Shown: positions 8,957-19,074, numbered from the stretch's first letter. The stretch is 64,000 bases of DNA from Pseudomonas sp. MUP55 (GCF_034043515.1 NZ_CP138214.1:3596001-3660000), one strand, 5' to 3'. Numbers and translations: made by a program. The notes: generated by a model from the sequence alone, not told the origin.

Positions 8957-9081
8957 CTCGGTAGCAGCAATTTCCTTCAGCATTGCACGGCCTAAGCTGT
9001 GGGAGCTTTGCTGCCTATGAAAATGACTTCTGAATTGAATCCAATAAGACAGTTGCTCCCACATTTTTGACCGCGCGATGC

Positions 9082-12000
9082 TTAGAAATCGCGCTTGTAG
9101 AAGATATCCAATGAGCTGGCGACACCCGTGGCCACTTCCAGGTACACCTTCTTGCTCAGCAAGTAGCGCAACGCGATGGTGTTGGCCGGTTCGAACACCC
9201 CGACCCCGTAACGCAGGCTCAGCTTGTCGTTGATCTTGCCGCTGGCCACCACCGCTGTGTTGTTGCCGGTGCCCTGGGTATCCAGGTCGAAATCCTGGAT
9301 GCCCAGTTTGTTGGCGATGTCCGTGGTCACCCCGGCGCTGCCCATCAGGCCCAGGCCCAGGGCGGCTTCGGCGAGCATGTTGTTGTCTTCACCGTTGTTG
9401 GTCCGCGAACGTCCCAGCACCAGGTAGGACAGCGCGTCTTCCTGGGCCATGGCAGGCTCGGAGAAGATCTGCGTGGTCGGCTGCTCGGCGCTGCCGCTCA
9501 AACGAATGCCTGCGGTAACCGTGCGCGAGGATTCGGTGGTCACGCGCACCGCCTCGATATCCAGGAAGGGTTGGTCCAACGGCCCGGCGAACAACAGCCG
9601 CGCCCGGCGTACATTCAGGCGCTGGCCGTAGGCACGATAACGGCCGTCGTTGAGCCACAGCTCGCCACGGGTGTCCATGTTGTCGCCGATATGCACATGG
9701 CCCTGCACTTTGGCGGTGAGGCCGAAGCCGGCGAAGTTGAGCTGGTCTTCGCCCACCTCCACGTCGATATCCATGGCCATGGCCATCGGCGGCTTGCCCT
9801 CTTCGGTCTGGCTGCCGACGATGACCGTGTCATCGGACACCTTGACCGTCGATGGCGGCAGTTCGCGCACCGTGATATCGCCACGCGGGATGTGCACCTT
9901 GCCGGCAATCGCCAGCCTGTCGTCCTTGAGGCTGATCTTGAGGTCAGGCGCCACTTCCAATACGGCGTAGGGCTCCACCGTCACGGGCAGTTGCGCGCCC
10001 TTGAGACTCAGGTCGACCACCAGCGCGCGGCCCCAGTCGATCTGCCCCTGCAGGCTGCCCTGCCCGGCCTTGCCACTGCGCCAGGCGCCATTGAGTTGCA
10101 CGCTTTCGCCAGCGATCAGGGCTTGCACGTTCAAGCCTTCCAGGCTCACGGGCAACTCGGGCCCGGAGATTTCACCGTCTACCAGGTTGACGCTGCCGTT
10201 GACCTGGGGCGCGAGCAAGCCGCCGGAAATCCGCCCGCTGCCATTGAGCTTGCCGGTGAGCTTTTCCACCATCGGCACGAACGGGCGCGCCACCGCCAGG
10301 TCCAGCCCGGTGAGACTGAAATTGCCGGTGACCGGCTTGCTGGCCGGCAGCGGGTTGATCTGCGCCTGCAACAACAACTCGCCAAGCTTGCCGCCATGGA
10401 AGTTCAGCTGGGTGTCGATGCGCTTGGGATTGAGGGTGGTTTCCAGCTTCAGCGTGTCATAAGGGAAATCCAGCCACTGGCCCTTGTCCCTGACGCGCAG
10501 GTTGCCGCCCCCGGCGTCCACCAACACCACGCCTTTGGGGCCGCTGGCCGGCAGATCCAGCTGCACATCGGCGTTGAGCCTGCCCTGCCAGGCGAAGTCC
10601 TTGGGCAAGAACGCCGCCAGGCTGTCGAGGGGGAATTGCTTGAGGTGGTAACGCAGCTTTGGCTCCGGCATCAGGCGCTGGTCTTCGCCGCACAGGCTGG
10701 CGCCACCGGAGACCCAGCAATGGGCGGCAAAGGTCAGCTTGCCATCGGCCAGGCGCTCGATTTTCGCCGGGGCCTGCAGCCGCCAATCCTGGCCGCCCGC
10801 TTGCACGTCGCCGCTGGCCAGGCGCCCGCGCCAGTTGCCTTGGTCGAGATTGCCGTCCAGGGCCAGGGCCAGCTTGAGCAGCGGGCCGGCCAGGTCCAGC
10901 TGGACCTTCTGGTTCTTGATATCGCCCTGGGCACTGGCGGTGAGGGTACCAACCTGGGTCTCGCCGCTCTGGATGCCGCTGCCCTTGAGGTCGATCCGGG
11001 CGCGCTGGGCGCTGTCGAGTGTCGCGCCGAGGCTGAGGCTTTGCAGGCGATTGTCGGCCAATGCCAGTTGCTGACCCTTGAGGTCGAGCTTGCCTTGTGG
11101 CGCCTTCAGGGTGCCGGCGACATCGACGCGGCCAGTGATCTGCCCACGCAGCTGCGGCCAGAGCTGGGCCAGGCGCGCCAGCTTGATGTCGATCTGCCCG
11201 GCCAGGCGCTGCTGCAAGCTACCGCTGCCGTTGATGCGGTTGTCGCCCAGGCGGATGTCCAGGTTGGCGAGGGTCCATTGCTCCCCCGCGCCTTCGACCT
11301 TGGCTGCCAGCACGGCGGTTTGCCCGCGCAGGCGGCCCTTGAGGTCGAGGTCGGCGTTGAGCTTGAGTTGTTCGTTCCTGAATTCGCCTTTGCTGCGCAG
11401 GGGCCCGGCCAGGGTGCCGGGCAATTCGGCAACCCAGTACGCCGGGTTCAACGCGGTCAAATCCAACGCGGTGTCCCAGGCGATACCGTCGGCAAATTGC
11501 ACGTTCACACGGCCTTCGGCCCTACCCTGGCCGGCGGTCAGCTTGAGCTCGGGCAGGAAGATCTGTTTGAGGTCGCCACTGAACGGCGTGACCACATTGA
11601 ACTTGCCGGCCGGGCCGTCGAGATCGGCCTTGAGGTTGCCCAGGTAGTTGCCGTCTTTGTAGGAAATCTCACCGTTGAAGGTGCGCAAGGCGACCTGCGG
11701 CTCGTCGATCAGCGGATAGAGGCGATGCCAGGGAAAGTCCAGCCAGTCGATCCTGGCGTCAGCGCTCAAGCCCTGTTGCCAGTCCAGGTTAGCACTGAGC
11801 TTGAGGCTTTGCTGGTCGCCGGCCTTCAGGTCCAGGCCGGCGATCTGCGCGCCTTTGGCATCCACCTTGCCGCGCAGCAGCAGGTCCACCGGGCCTTTTT
11901 CCGCCGGTAGCAGCGCTTTGCCCAGCAATTGGTAACCGTTTTTCAGGTCACCCTTGGCGCTCAGGTCCAGCTGATTGAGCTGCAAGGTATCGGGCAGATC

Positions 12001-12768
12001 GGCGCTGGGTTTGAAGGCGTCCGCGGTGATGCGCACTTGCGCCGGCAGGTTGTCCGCCAGCGGCTGCAACTCGCCACTGAGCTTGGCCGGCAGGTAGCCG
12101 CTGCTGTCAGCGTCGAGCTTGAGTGTCTTGAGCAGGTCACCGTCGACCTTGAGGGCAACCGTCCAGGGCGCGCCGCCCGGCGCATAAGGCAGGCTGAGTT
12201 GACCGCTGGCCGTCAAAGGCCAGTCGCCGACCGGTTGCAGCAGGCCGGACAAGTCCAGCACCAGGTCGTCCCGTTGCAGGTGCACCGCGTCGATCTGCAT
12301 GCCTTCGGCAGTCCAGTGCGCCGCCAGTTGCAGGCCCTTGAGTTGTTCACTGCCGTTAAACAGCAACGTACCGACACGAACCTCGCCCAATTGGATGGCA
12401 AGTGGCAGTTTCAGGTCGGGCAACGTGATAGGCCCGCTGCTGCTTTCTTCGGCGCTGGCCGCAAATTGCAGGCTGACCTGCTCCACGTCCAGCGTGTCGA
12501 TGCACAAGGTCATGCGCAGCAAGCACGCGGGAGACCAGGCAAACGTCGGCGCATTCAGCTCGACGCGGCTGCCGTCTTGTTCCCAGATCAGATGATCGGC
12601 GCGCCAGTGGCCGCCCAGACGCCCCTCGAAATTCTCGACGCTCAAGCCCGGCACCTGGCCCAACGCCCAGCGGCTGCCTGCCTGGGTACCCAATACCGAC
12701 CACAACACCAGCAGCACCATCACCAGGGTTGCCAGCAGTACCGCTCCGGCTATTTTCAAACCACGCAT
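9082..12768 (-). CDS. tamB: Translocation and assembly module protein TamB
   Basis: The 1228-residue protein has one N-terminal membrane anchor (AGAVLLATLVMVLLVLWSVL), a very long repetitive beta-taco region of alternating short strands, and a C-terminal DUF490/TamB domain ending in an aromatic residue (SLDIFYKRDF). TamB spans the periplasm and works with TamA; current views assign it a role in moving phospholipid to the outer membrane and in inserting some barrel proteins. The start overlaps the tamA stop (TGATG), so ATG 12768 is preferred over the GTG one codon earlier. The IS110 element sits only 27 bp beyond its stop codon. Confidence 0.95.
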   Translation of the reverse strand: MRGLKIAGAVLLATLVMVLLVLWSVLGTQAGSRWALGQVPGLSVENFEGRLGGHWRADHLIWEQDGSRVELNAPTFAWSPACLLRMTLCIDTLDVEQVSLQFAASAEESSSGPITLPDLKLPLAIQLGEVRVGTLLFNGSEQLKGLQLAAHWTAEGMQIDAVHLQRDDLVLDLSGLLQPVGDWPLTASGQLSLPYAPGGAPWTVALKVDGDLLKTLKLDADSSGYLPAKLSGELQPLADNLPAQVRITADAFKPSADLPDTLQLNQLDLSAKGDLKNGYQLLGKALLPAEKGPVDLLLRGKVDAKGAQIAGLDLKAGDQQSLKLSANLDWQQGLSADARIDWLDFPWHRLYPLIDEPQVALRTFNGEISYKDGNYLGNLKADLDGPAGKFNVVTPFSGDLKQIFLPELKLTAGQGRAEGRVNVQFADGIAWDTALDLTALNPAYWVAELPGTLAGPLRSKGEFRNEQLKLNADLDLKGRLRGQTAVLAAKVEGAGEQWTLANLDIRLGDNRINGSGSLQQRLAGQIDIKLARLAQLWPQLRGQITGRVDVAGTLKAPQGKLDLKGQQLALADNRLQSLSLGATLDSAQRARIDLKGSGIQSGETQVGTLTASAQGDIKNQKVQLDLAGPLLKLALALDGNLDQGNWRGRLASGDVQAGGQDWRLQAPAKIERLADGKLTFAAHCWVSGGASLCGEDQRLMPEPKLRYHLKQFPLDSLAAFLPKDFAWQGRLNADVQLDLPASGPKGVVLVDAGGGNLRVRDKGQWLDFPYDTLKLETTLNPKRIDTQLNFHGGKLGELLLQAQINPLPASKPVTGNFSLTGLDLAVARPFVPMVEKLTGKLNGSGRISGGLLAPQVNGSVNLVDGEISGPELPVSLEGLNVQALIAGESVQLNGAWRSGKAGQGSLQGQIDWGRALVVDLSLKGAQLPVTVEPYAVLEVAPDLKISLKDDRLAIAGKVHIPRGDITVRELPPSTVKVSDDTVIVGSQTEEGKPPMAMAMDIDVEVGEDQLNFAGFGLTAKVQGHVHIGDNMDTRGELWLNDGRYRAYGQRLNVRRARLLFAGPLDQPFLDIEAVRVTTESSRTVTAGIRLSGSAEQPTTQIFSEPAMAQEDALSYLVLGRSRTNNGEDNNMLAEAALGLGLMGSAGVTTDIANKLGIQDFDLDTQGTGNNTAVVASGKINDKLSLRYGVGVFEPANTIALRYLLSKKVYLEVATGVASSLDIFYKRDF

Positions 12769-14495
12769 CACAGCTCAGGCCCCATGGAAAAGTGCAATCG
12801 AATGCCGCCCGGGTCTTCCAGGGCATGGGCCAGGTCCAGACGAATCGGGCCAACCGGCGAAACCCAGCGCACCCCCACACCCACACCGGTTTTCAGGCTG
12901 GGCAGTTCCAGGTTGTTGAACGAGTTGCCCTGATCGATAAAGGTCGCGATCCGCCATTTATCGGCGATGGAATACTGGTACTCGGCACTCAGGGCCACCA
13001 TATAGCGGCCGCCGATGCGATCCCCCCGGTCGTTTTCCGGTGACAGGGTCTGGTATTCATAGCCGCGCACGCTCTGGTCGCCACCGGCAAAGAAGCGCAG
13101 CGACGGCGGCACCGACTGATAGCCATTGGTGGCACTGCCGCCCAGTTGCGCGCGGCCCAGGAAGCGGTGGTTATCCCACAAGGTGGTCAAGCCCTTGATC
13201 GTCGCGGTGCCGTACAACAGGTTGGTGTCCGAACCGAACCCTTCCTTGGCCACCTTGCTGTCGAACATCAGGCGATAACCATGGTGCGGATCGATGCGGT
13301 TGTCGCTGCGCAGGTAGGAATAGCTGATGCCGGGCATCACCAGGTTGCTCATACCCGAGTCATTGCCCAGGCGATATTCTTCACGCTGGTATTTGAGCGA
13401 GATCACCCGCGTCCAGCCGCTGGGCAACTTGCTGTGCCATTCGGGGCCGATGGTGAGCAACTTGCTCAAGGTGTCGGTGTTGGCCAGCTCTTCGTTCTGG
13501 TAACCGCCGGCGAAGCGCAGTTTATCCGTGAGCGGTGGGTCGAGCGGGATGTCATACCACAGGCCGACGTTCTGCCGCGGCGCCGACAGCTCAGCTTCCC
13601 AGCCGTAACTGTGGCCCTGGGGATTGACCCAGTGGCGCGTCCAGTTGGCCCGGCCCCGAGGGCCGACGTCGGTCGAGTACCCCAGGCCCAGGCCCATGGT
13701 GCGTGGCTTGCGCGTGTCCAGTTGCACGGCCACCGGAATCACGTCGTTGGTTGAGGCCGTGGGGCTGGCGTCTACCCGCACGCTTTCGAAGAAGCCACTG
13801 GCCTGCAGGTTCTGGTTGAGTTCGGCGATCAATTCGGAGTCGTAGGGTGTACCGCTTTCGAAGGGCACCATGCGGTGCAGCAATTGCTCATCAAATGGCG
13901 TATCGCCGCTGAAGCTGACCTTGCCCATGCTGTAGCGCGGGCCGCTGTCGTACACCAGCTCGATATCAGCGACACCCGCCTGGGGGTCTACGGAGAGCGT
14001 CTGGCGCGTGAAGCGCCCGCTGAAAAACCCATAGCGCGACGCCTGGTTCTGGATCAGACGCTTGGCATCGTCGTAATGGCCATGATTGAGCACCGCGCCG
14101 GGCTTGAGGTCGTCACTGGCGGGCACGCGAAACGCCTTGAGGCTGGCCGCCGGGCCATCGACCCGGAGGGTTACGTTGCGCAAGTGCACTGGCTCGCCGG
14201 GCTCGATGGTCAGGGTCAGGCGCGGGTTCTTGCCGCCCTTCACCTCGCTGGCGATCTGTGGCTGATAGAAGCCCAGCGCCTGGGCCGCTTTGCGCGCCTG
14301 TTCTTCGGCGCCGCGACTGAAGCGCAGCAGCGCTTCTTCATCACGATCGCCCACACCGCCGATGTAGCCTTCGATGTTGGCTTTCAGCGCGTCGTTTGAG
14401 GGCTTGATCCGCACGTCCAGTTCGCTTTGCGCCATTACGCCGCAGCTTGTGAACAGCAGAATCAAGCCGCTGGTAAATCTGTCTGGAAACTTCAT
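12768..14495 (-). CDS. tamA: Outer-membrane assembly factor TamA (Omp85 family)
   Basis: The 575-residue protein has a signal peptide cleaved around VMAQ, then POTRA-type repeats (residues about 25-265; for example EPGEPVHLRNVTLRVDG and SMGKVSFSGDTPFDEQLL) and a C-terminal 16-strand Omp85 barrel with the VRGY motif (GGDQSVRGYEY) and the RLDLAHALEDPGGIRLHFSMGPEL end. It is the outer-membrane partner of TamB in one operon with a one-base overlap. It is not BamA because it has fewer POTRA domains and the tamB neighbour. Confidence 0.95.
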   Translation of the reverse strand: MKFPDRFTSGLILLFTSCGVMAQSELDVRIKPSNDALKANIEGYIGGVGDRDEEALLRFSRGAEEQARKAAQALGFYQPQIASEVKGGKNPRLTLTIEPGEPVHLRNVTLRVDGPAASLKAFRVPASDDLKPGAVLNHGHYDDAKRLIQNQASRYGFFSGRFTRQTLSVDPQAGVADIELVYDSGPRYSMGKVSFSGDTPFDEQLLHRMVPFESGTPYDSELIAELNQNLQASGFFESVRVDASPTASTNDVIPVAVQLDTRKPRTMGLGLGYSTDVGPRGRANWTRHWVNPQGHSYGWEAELSAPRQNVGLWYDIPLDPPLTDKLRFAGGYQNEELANTDTLSKLLTIGPEWHSKLPSGWTRVISLKYQREEYRLGNDSGMSNLVMPGISYSYLRSDNRIDPHHGYRLMFDSKVAKEGFGSDTNLLYGTATIKGLTTLWDNHRFLGRAQLGGSATNGYQSVPPSLRFFAGGDQSVRGYEYQTLSPENDRGDRIGGRYMVALSAEYQYSIADKWRIATFIDQGNSFNNLELPSLKTGVGVGVRWVSPVGPIRLDLAHALEDPGGIRLHFSMGPEL

Positions 14496-14559
14496 AGGCG
14501 CGGATGCTACACGAGCGAGAGCGGATGTTTGAACCCGGATTTGTCTGAATAAATCTGTC

Positions 14560-15210
14560 TCAAGCCGTTGCGGCAGTTAACGCCTGGGGGTTGGGATGGA
14601 AAAACACATGTTCAAGGACAGGCCCTACGGCAATCTCACCGATTTCCTCATAACCCTGGCGCTTATAGAAATCCAGGTAACGGGAATTGCCCGTGTCGAG
14701 CACCACGCCCGAGGAGTGCGGGTCCTCGGCACACCAGTTGTGGACCGCTTCCAGCAATTGTTCGCCGTAATGCTGGCCTTGCAGTTGCGGATGAATGCCC
14801 AGCAATGGCAACACATGCACCGATTCGCTGGGCAGGCACGCCAGCACGGCCTGATGGTATTCCAGGTAACGCCGCGTACCGCGCACGCCGGTGCTCAGCC
14901 ACATGCGGATCTGCCACGCCCAGCTTTCAGTGATTCCCAGGCGCCGCTGCGGCGGAGCGATCAGGGCGATGCCGATCAAACGGTCGTTGACGAACAAGCC
15001 AATGGCCGGAAGCTTCTGGAAAAAATGCTGCTTGACCAGCTCGCGCACGGTGGCCCGTACCCGCTGCTCATAACCCGGCCGCTCGGCCTCGAAGATGTAG
15101 GCGAAGGTCGGCTCGTGACGGTAGGCCTGGTACAGCAGGGAGCGCGCTTCGCGGGAATAACCGCTATTGAGCAGGCGGATCTCGGCAGCGGCTGTCGAAG
15201 TGTCAGGCAT
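14560..15210 (-). CDS. GNAT-family N-acetyltransferase
   Basis: The 216-residue product carries a GNAT acyl-CoA-binding core near residues 135-190 (HPQLQGQHYGEQLLEAVHNW, LDTGNSRYLDFYKRQGYE). The start at ATG 15210 is chosen because AGGAGA lies 8 bases before it; a GTG farther upstream would place that ribosome site inside the gene. The substrate cannot be told from sequence. It stands alone, divergent from xthA and convergent in orientation with nothing, 64 bp after tamA's start on the same strand. Confidence 0.85.
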   Translation of the reverse strand: MPDTSTAAAEIRLLNSGYSREARSLLYQAYRHEPTFAYIFEAERPGYEQRVRATVRELVKQHFFQKLPAIGLFVNDRLIGIALIAPPQRRLGITESWAWQIRMWLSTGVRGTRRYLEYHQAVLACLPSESVHVLPLLGIHPQLQGQHYGEQLLEAVHNWCAEDPHSSGVVLDTGNSRYLDFYKRQGYEEIGEIAVGPVLEHVFFHPNPQALTAATA

Positions 15211-15380
15211 AACAGTCAATCTCCTGGACGCCACTCAACGAGGCGGCGTTCTTATGGGTACGAACCTGCGCAGCGCCAGTCGTTCCCTGACCTTAGCAGC
15301 GCATGCCGGCGGCCGCCACGCTGGCCCCCGTCCGACTTGTCGGCTAGCATCGCCCTTTTGCCAGAACTGGACTGCCGACC

Positions 15381-16193
15381 ATGAAAATCGTCTCCTTCAA
15401 TATCAACGGGCTGCGCGCCCGCCCTCATCAGCTGGCGGCGCTGATCGAAAAGCATCAACCGGATGTCATTGGCCTGCAGGAAACCAAGGTCCACGATGAC
15501 CAGTTCCCGTTGGCTGAAGTCCAGGCGCTGGGCTACCACGTTTATTACCATGGCCAGAAAGGCCACTACGGCGTGGCCCTGCTCTCGCGCAAAGAGGCGT
15601 TGAGCGTGCACAAAGGCTTTGCCGGCGATGAAGAAGACGCCCAGCGCCGTTTCATCTGGGGCACCTTCGCCGACGAGCACGGCAATCCGGTGACCATCAT
15701 GAACGGCTATTTCCCCCAAGGCGAAAGCCGCGACCACCCGACCAAATTCCCGGCCAAGCAGCGCTTCTACGAAGACCTGCAACAGCTGCTGGAAAGCCAG
15801 TTCAGCAATGACCAGGCACTGGTGGTGATGGGCGACGTGAATATTTCCCCGCAAGACTGCGACATCGGCATCGGCGCCGACAACGCCAAACGCTGGCTGA
15901 AAACCGGCAAATGCAGCTTCCTGCCGGAAGAGCGCGAATGGATGGCCCGCCTGAAAAACTGGGGCCTGGTGGACACCTTCCGCCACTTGAACCCTGAGGT
16001 GACCGACCGTTTCAGCTGGTTCGATTACCGCAGCCGGGGCTTTGAAGATGAGCCCAAGCGCGGGCTGCGCATCGACGTGATCATGGCGTCCACCGGGCTG
16101 GTGCCTCGGGTCAAGGATGCGGGGGTGGACTACGACCTGCGCGCCTTGGAAAAGCCGTCGGACCATGCGCCGATCTGGCTTGAATTGAGCTGA
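15381..16193 (+). CDS. xthA: Exodeoxyribonuclease III
   Basis: The 270-residue protein is a full-length EEP-family nuclease with every catalytic block: NINGLRA (N7), QETK (E34), [29 protein letters not shown] (D151/N153 type), WFDYRS and the final [10 protein letters not shown] (D and H). It cuts abasic sites and removes 3' blocking groups in base-excision repair. It is transcribed alone, divergently from the acetyltransferase, and is followed 25 bp later by a REPIN. Confidence 0.96.
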   Translation: MKIVSFNINGLRARPHQLAALIEKHQPDVIGLQETKVHDDQFPLAEVQALGYHVYYHGQKGHYGVALLSRKEALSVHKGFAGDEEDAQRRFIWGTFADEHGNPVTIMNGYFPQGESRDHPTKFPAKQRFYEDLQQLLESQFSNDQALVVMGDVNISPQDCDIGIGADNAKRWLKTGKCSFLPEEREWMARLKNWGLVDTFRHLNPEVTDRFSWFDYRSRGFEDEPKRGLRIDVIMASTGLVPRVKDAGVDYDLRALEKPSDHAPIWLELS

Positions 16194-16218
16194 TCTCTCT
16201 GATTCTACTCGGTTCAAA

Positions 16219-16307
16219 TGTGGGAGGGGGCTTGCCCCCGATAGCAGTGTGTCAGTCAGCTGATCTGTAGCTGATACGCCGCCATCGGGGGCAAGCCCCC
16301 TCCCACA
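16219..16307. repeat. REPIN
   Basis: Opposed arms TGTGGGAGGGGGCTTGCCCC and GGGGCAAGCCCCCTCCCACA flank a short variable loop. It lies between xthA and the next gene, in the same class as the copies at 2427 and 48327. Confidence 0.93.
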
Positions 16308-16395
16308 TTTTGATCTGCGGTGTGTCAGTCATATGGTTGCAATCCAACTGACTTAATCTTGCGGCACTCCCTTTGGCTGACGAAGGTGCCGGCTG

Positions 16396-17724
16396 ATGCT
16401 GCGCGTTCTGTTACTGCTCGCCCTTTTCCCTTTCTTCGCGCTGTCCGCCCCGCTGCCCCTGCCCGACCAAGGCCCGGCTTTGCGCATCCAAGGCTCAAAC
16501 ACCATTGGCGCGGCGTTGGGCCCGGCATTGGTCAAGGGTTTGATGGAGCGTCAGGGTGTGCAAAACGTGCACAGCGAACGCGTTGAGGGCGCCAATGAAC
16601 AGCGTGTAATCGGCAAAACCCGTCAGGGTAAAACCGTGTTTATCGACGTCGCCGCCCATGGTTCCAGCACCGGGTTTGCCGCGCTGAAAAACCACAGCGC
16701 CGACCTGGCCGCCGCGTCCCGCCCGATCAAGGACGGCGAATTGGTTGACCTCGAATCCCTGGGCGACCTGAAAAGCGCCGGCGCCGAACACGTGATCGCC
16801 ATTGACGGCCTGGCGATCATCCTTAACCCGCGCAACCCGCTGAACAGCCTCAACACCGAGCAACTGGCGCAAATCTTCAATGGCGAGATCAGCAGCTGGG
16901 AAATGCTGGGCGGCACTGGCGGAACCATTCATCTGTACGCGCGGGACGATCAGTCCGGCACCTATGACACCTTCAAGGAGCTGGTGCTGAACCGGCGCGG
17001 CAAACCGCTGGCAGCGTCTGCCCAGCGTTTCGAATCGAGCGAAGCGTTGTCCGATGCAGTCAGCCAGGACCCCCAGGGCATCGGTTTTATCGGCCTGCCC
17101 TACGTACGCCACGCCAAGGCAGTGGCGGTTAACGATGGCGACTCGCAACCGATGTTGCCATTGAGCAGCCTGATCGCCACCGAGGATTACCCGCTGTCAC
17201 GGCGGCTGTATTTCTACCTGCCCCCAACAGTTCACAACCCGTGGGCCAAAGCCTTGGTGGACTTCGCCCAAAGCGCCCAGGGCCAGGCGCTGGTGGCGGC
17301 CAACGGCTTTATCGCCCAGCACGTGCAGGCGATGGAGGTAGAGCCTCGCGCCTCGATGCCTGAGGACTATCAGGCGATTGCGCGCAACGCCCAGCGCTTG
17401 ACGGTGAATTTTCGTTTCGAGGAAGGCAGCGCCAGCCTGGACAACAAGGCGCGCCAGGACGTGCTGCGGGTGGTGGCTTATCTGAAAAGCCACGGCAAAC
17501 TGCATGAGCAAGTGACGCTGGCAGGGTTTGGTGATGCCAAGAATGATCCGCAGCGCGCAGCCCTGCTGTCGAAGTTGCGGGCGATGGCCGTGCGCAGGGA
17601 ACTGGTGAAAAGCGGCGTGGTGCTGCGCGATATTCGCGGGTTTGGCGCGCAGATGCCAGTGGCGGCGAACACGGCGGATGAAGGGAGGATCAAGAATCGG
17701 CGGGTGGAGGTTTGGGTGTATTGA
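16396..17724 (+). CDS. Phosphate-binding-protein-like/OmpA fusion, exported
   Basis: The 442-residue protein begins with a signal peptide (MLRVLLLLALFPFFALSA). Residues about 25-310 form a PstS-like solute-binding domain (RIQGSNTIGAALGPALVKG, HGSSTGFAALKN, QIFNGEISSWE, YARDDQSGTYDTFKELVL). Residues about 330-442 form an OmpA peptidoglycan-binding domain (LTVNFRFEEGSASLDNKA, AGFGDAKNDP, NRRVEVWVY). This suggests a periplasmic binding protein tethered to peptidoglycan. No ABC transporter genes lie nearby, so a sensing or scavenging role rather than simple uptake is possible. AAGGTG before the ATG supports the start. Confidence 0.88.
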   Translation: MLRVLLLLALFPFFALSAPLPLPDQGPALRIQGSNTIGAALGPALVKGLMERQGVQNVHSERVEGANEQRVIGKTRQGKTVFIDVAAHGSSTGFAALKNHSADLAAASRPIKDGELVDLESLGDLKSAGAEHVIAIDGLAIILNPRNPLNSLNTEQLAQIFNGEISSWEMLGGTGGTIHLYARDDQSGTYDTFKELVLNRRGKPLAASAQRFESSEALSDAVSQDPQGIGFIGLPYVRHAKAVAVNDGDSQPMLPLSSLIATEDYPLSRRLYFYLPPTVHNPWAKALVDFAQSAQGQALVAANGFIAQHVQAMEVEPRASMPEDYQAIARNAQRLTVNFRFEEGSASLDNKARQDVLRVVAYLKSHGKLHEQVTLAGFGDAKNDPQRAALLSKLRAMAVRRELVKSGVVLRDIRGFGAQMPVAANTADEGRIKNRRVEVWVY

Positions 17725-17756
17725 ACCCTGGGAACGGTGGTGTTTGAACTGGCCTC

Positions 17757-17829
17757 ATCGGGGGCAAGCCCCCTCCCACACTTGGATTGGTGTACACCGG
17801 CAAAATGTGGGAGGGGGCTTGCCCCCGAT
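17757..17829. repeat. REP pair in reversed order
   Basis: Here the arms read ATCGGGGGCAAGCCCCCTCC first and GGAGGGGGCTTGCCCCCGAT second, the opposite order to the other REPINs, with a 26-30 bp spacer. It lies between two convergent genes and could act as a bidirectional hairpin. Confidence 0.9.
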
Positions 17830-17844
17830 ATAGGCGACGCGGTG

Positions 17845-19074
17845 CTACTGCCCGCCGCGCATCAACTCTTTAGGCACATACTTGCCAATCTCGAACTTGC
17901 CAATCGCCGCACGGTGCACTTCGTCCGGGCCGTCGGCCAGGCGCAGGGTGCGTTGCATGGCGTACATGTAGGCCAGCGGAAAATCATTGGAAACGCCGGC
18001 ACCGCCGTGAATCTGGATCGCACGGTCGATCACCTTCAGCGCCACGTTCGGCGCGACCACCTTGATCTGGGCGATTTCGCTTTTCGCGACTTTATTGCCC
18101 ACGGTGTCCATCATGTACGCCGCCTTCAAGGTGAGCAGCCGCGCCATGTCGATTTCCATGCGCGAGTCGGCGATCTTGTCGATATTGCCGCCCAAACGCG
18201 CCAAAGGCTTGCCGAATGCGGTACGGCTGACTGAGCGCTTGCACATCAATTCCAGTGCACGTTCGGCCATGCCGATCGAGCGCATGCAGTGATGGATACG
18301 GCCCGGGCCAAGCCGGCCCTGGGCGATTTCAAAGCCACGGCCTTCACCCAACAAGACGTTTTCGTACGGCACACGCACATTGTCGAACAGCACTTCGGCG
18401 TGGCCATGGGGCGCATCGTCGTAGCCGAACACCGGCAGCGGACGTACGATTTTTACACCTGGAGTATCCACCGGCACCAGAATCATCGAGTGCTGCTGGT
18501 GGCGCGGCGCATCCGGATTGCTCAGGCCCATGAAGATCAGGATTTTGCAGCGCGGGTCACAGGCCCCGGAGGTCCACCACTTCTTGCCGTTGATCACCCA
18601 TTCATCACCCTGACGTTCGGCGCGGGCGGCCATGTTGGTGGCATCCGAGGAGGCCACGTCCGGTTCGGTCATGGCGAAGGCTGAGCGAATCTCACCGCGC
18701 AGCAGCGGTTCCAGCCAGCGCTGCTTCTGCTCTTCATTGGCGTAGCGCACCAGCACTTCCATATTTCCGGTGTCGGGGGCTGAGCAGTTGAACGGCTCCG
18801 GCCCCAGCAGCGAGCGGCCCATGATTTCGGCCAGCGGTGCGTATTCGAGGTTGCTCAGGCCGGCGCCCAGCTCGGATTCGGGCAGAAACAGGTTCCACAA
18901 CCCTTCGGCTTTAGCCTTGGCTTTGAGCGCTTCCATGATCGCGGTGGGCTGCCAGCGGTCACCTTCGCTGACCTGGCGCTCAAACACCGGCTCGGCCGGG
19001 TAGACGTAAGCGTCCATGAATGCGGTGACGCGTTCACGCAGTTCCTGAACCTTGGGCGAATAGGCGAAATCCAT
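17845..19074 (-). CDS. Acyl-CoA dehydrogenase, ACAD10/11-like
   Basis: The 409-residue flavoenzyme has the acyl-CoA dehydrogenase domains in order: N-terminal helices, the FAD/substrate strand region ([34 protein letters not shown]) and the C-terminal helical domain ([37 protein letters not shown]). The C-terminal [10 protein letters not shown] replaces the Glu-containing YEGT-type loop of MCAD and is typical of the ACAD10/11 clade. It oxidises an acyl-CoA; the chain type is unknown. It is divergent from a LysR gene that probably controls it. Confidence 0.92.
   Translation of the reverse strand: MDFAYSPKVQELRERVTAFMDAYVYPAEPVFERQVSEGDRWQPTAIMEALKAKAKAEGLWNLFLPESELGAGLSNLEYAPLAEIMGRSLLGPEPFNCSAPDTGNMEVLVRYANEEQKQRWLEPLLRGEIRSAFAMTEPDVASSDATNMAARAERQGDEWVINGKKWWTSGACDPRCKILIFMGLSNPDAPRHQQHSMILVPVDTPGVKIVRPLPVFGYDDAPHGHAEVLFDNVRVPYENVLLGEGRGFEIAQGRLGPGRIHHCMRSIGMAERALELMCKRSVSRTAFGKPLARLGGNIDKIADSRMEIDMARLLTLKAAYMMDTVGNKVAKSEIAQIKVVAPNVALKVIDRAIQIHGGAGVSNDFPLAYMYAMQRTLRLADGPDEVHRAAIGKFEIGKYVPKELMRGGQ

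Larger units (their letters stand above)
7813..9055 (+). mobile_element. IS110-family insertion sequence inserted in a REP arm
   Basis: Boundaries follow from the split REP arm: the host sequence reads AGCCCCCT on the left and CTCCCACA on the right, so a CT dinucleotide (7813-7814 and 9056-9057) flanks the element, as expected for the core dinucleotide of IS110 elements. The element is about 1.24 kb: 209 bp of 5' non-coding sequence, a 310-codon DEDD transposase and 99 bp of 3' non-coding sequence. It has no terminal inverted repeats or longer target duplication. The long 5' end points to the IS110 group rather than IS1111. Confidence 0.9.
7732..9063. repeat. REPIN interrupted by an IS110-family element
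   Basis: A left REP arm TGTGGGAGGGGGCTTGCCCC begins at 7732, and the opposed arm ATCGGGAGCAAGCCCCCT stops at 7814. The missing end of that arm, CTCCCACA, reappears at 9056-9063, after the transposase. Joining 7814 to 9058 restores a canonical REPIN like those at 16219 and 48327. Confidence 0.92.

Noticed and set aside
9571..11910. A long open frame on the plus strand opposite tamB (779 codons)
   Set aside because: It is the mirror of a high-GC gene: composition is rich in Ala, Gly, His and Gln with no domain, and tamB on the other strand is fully explained.
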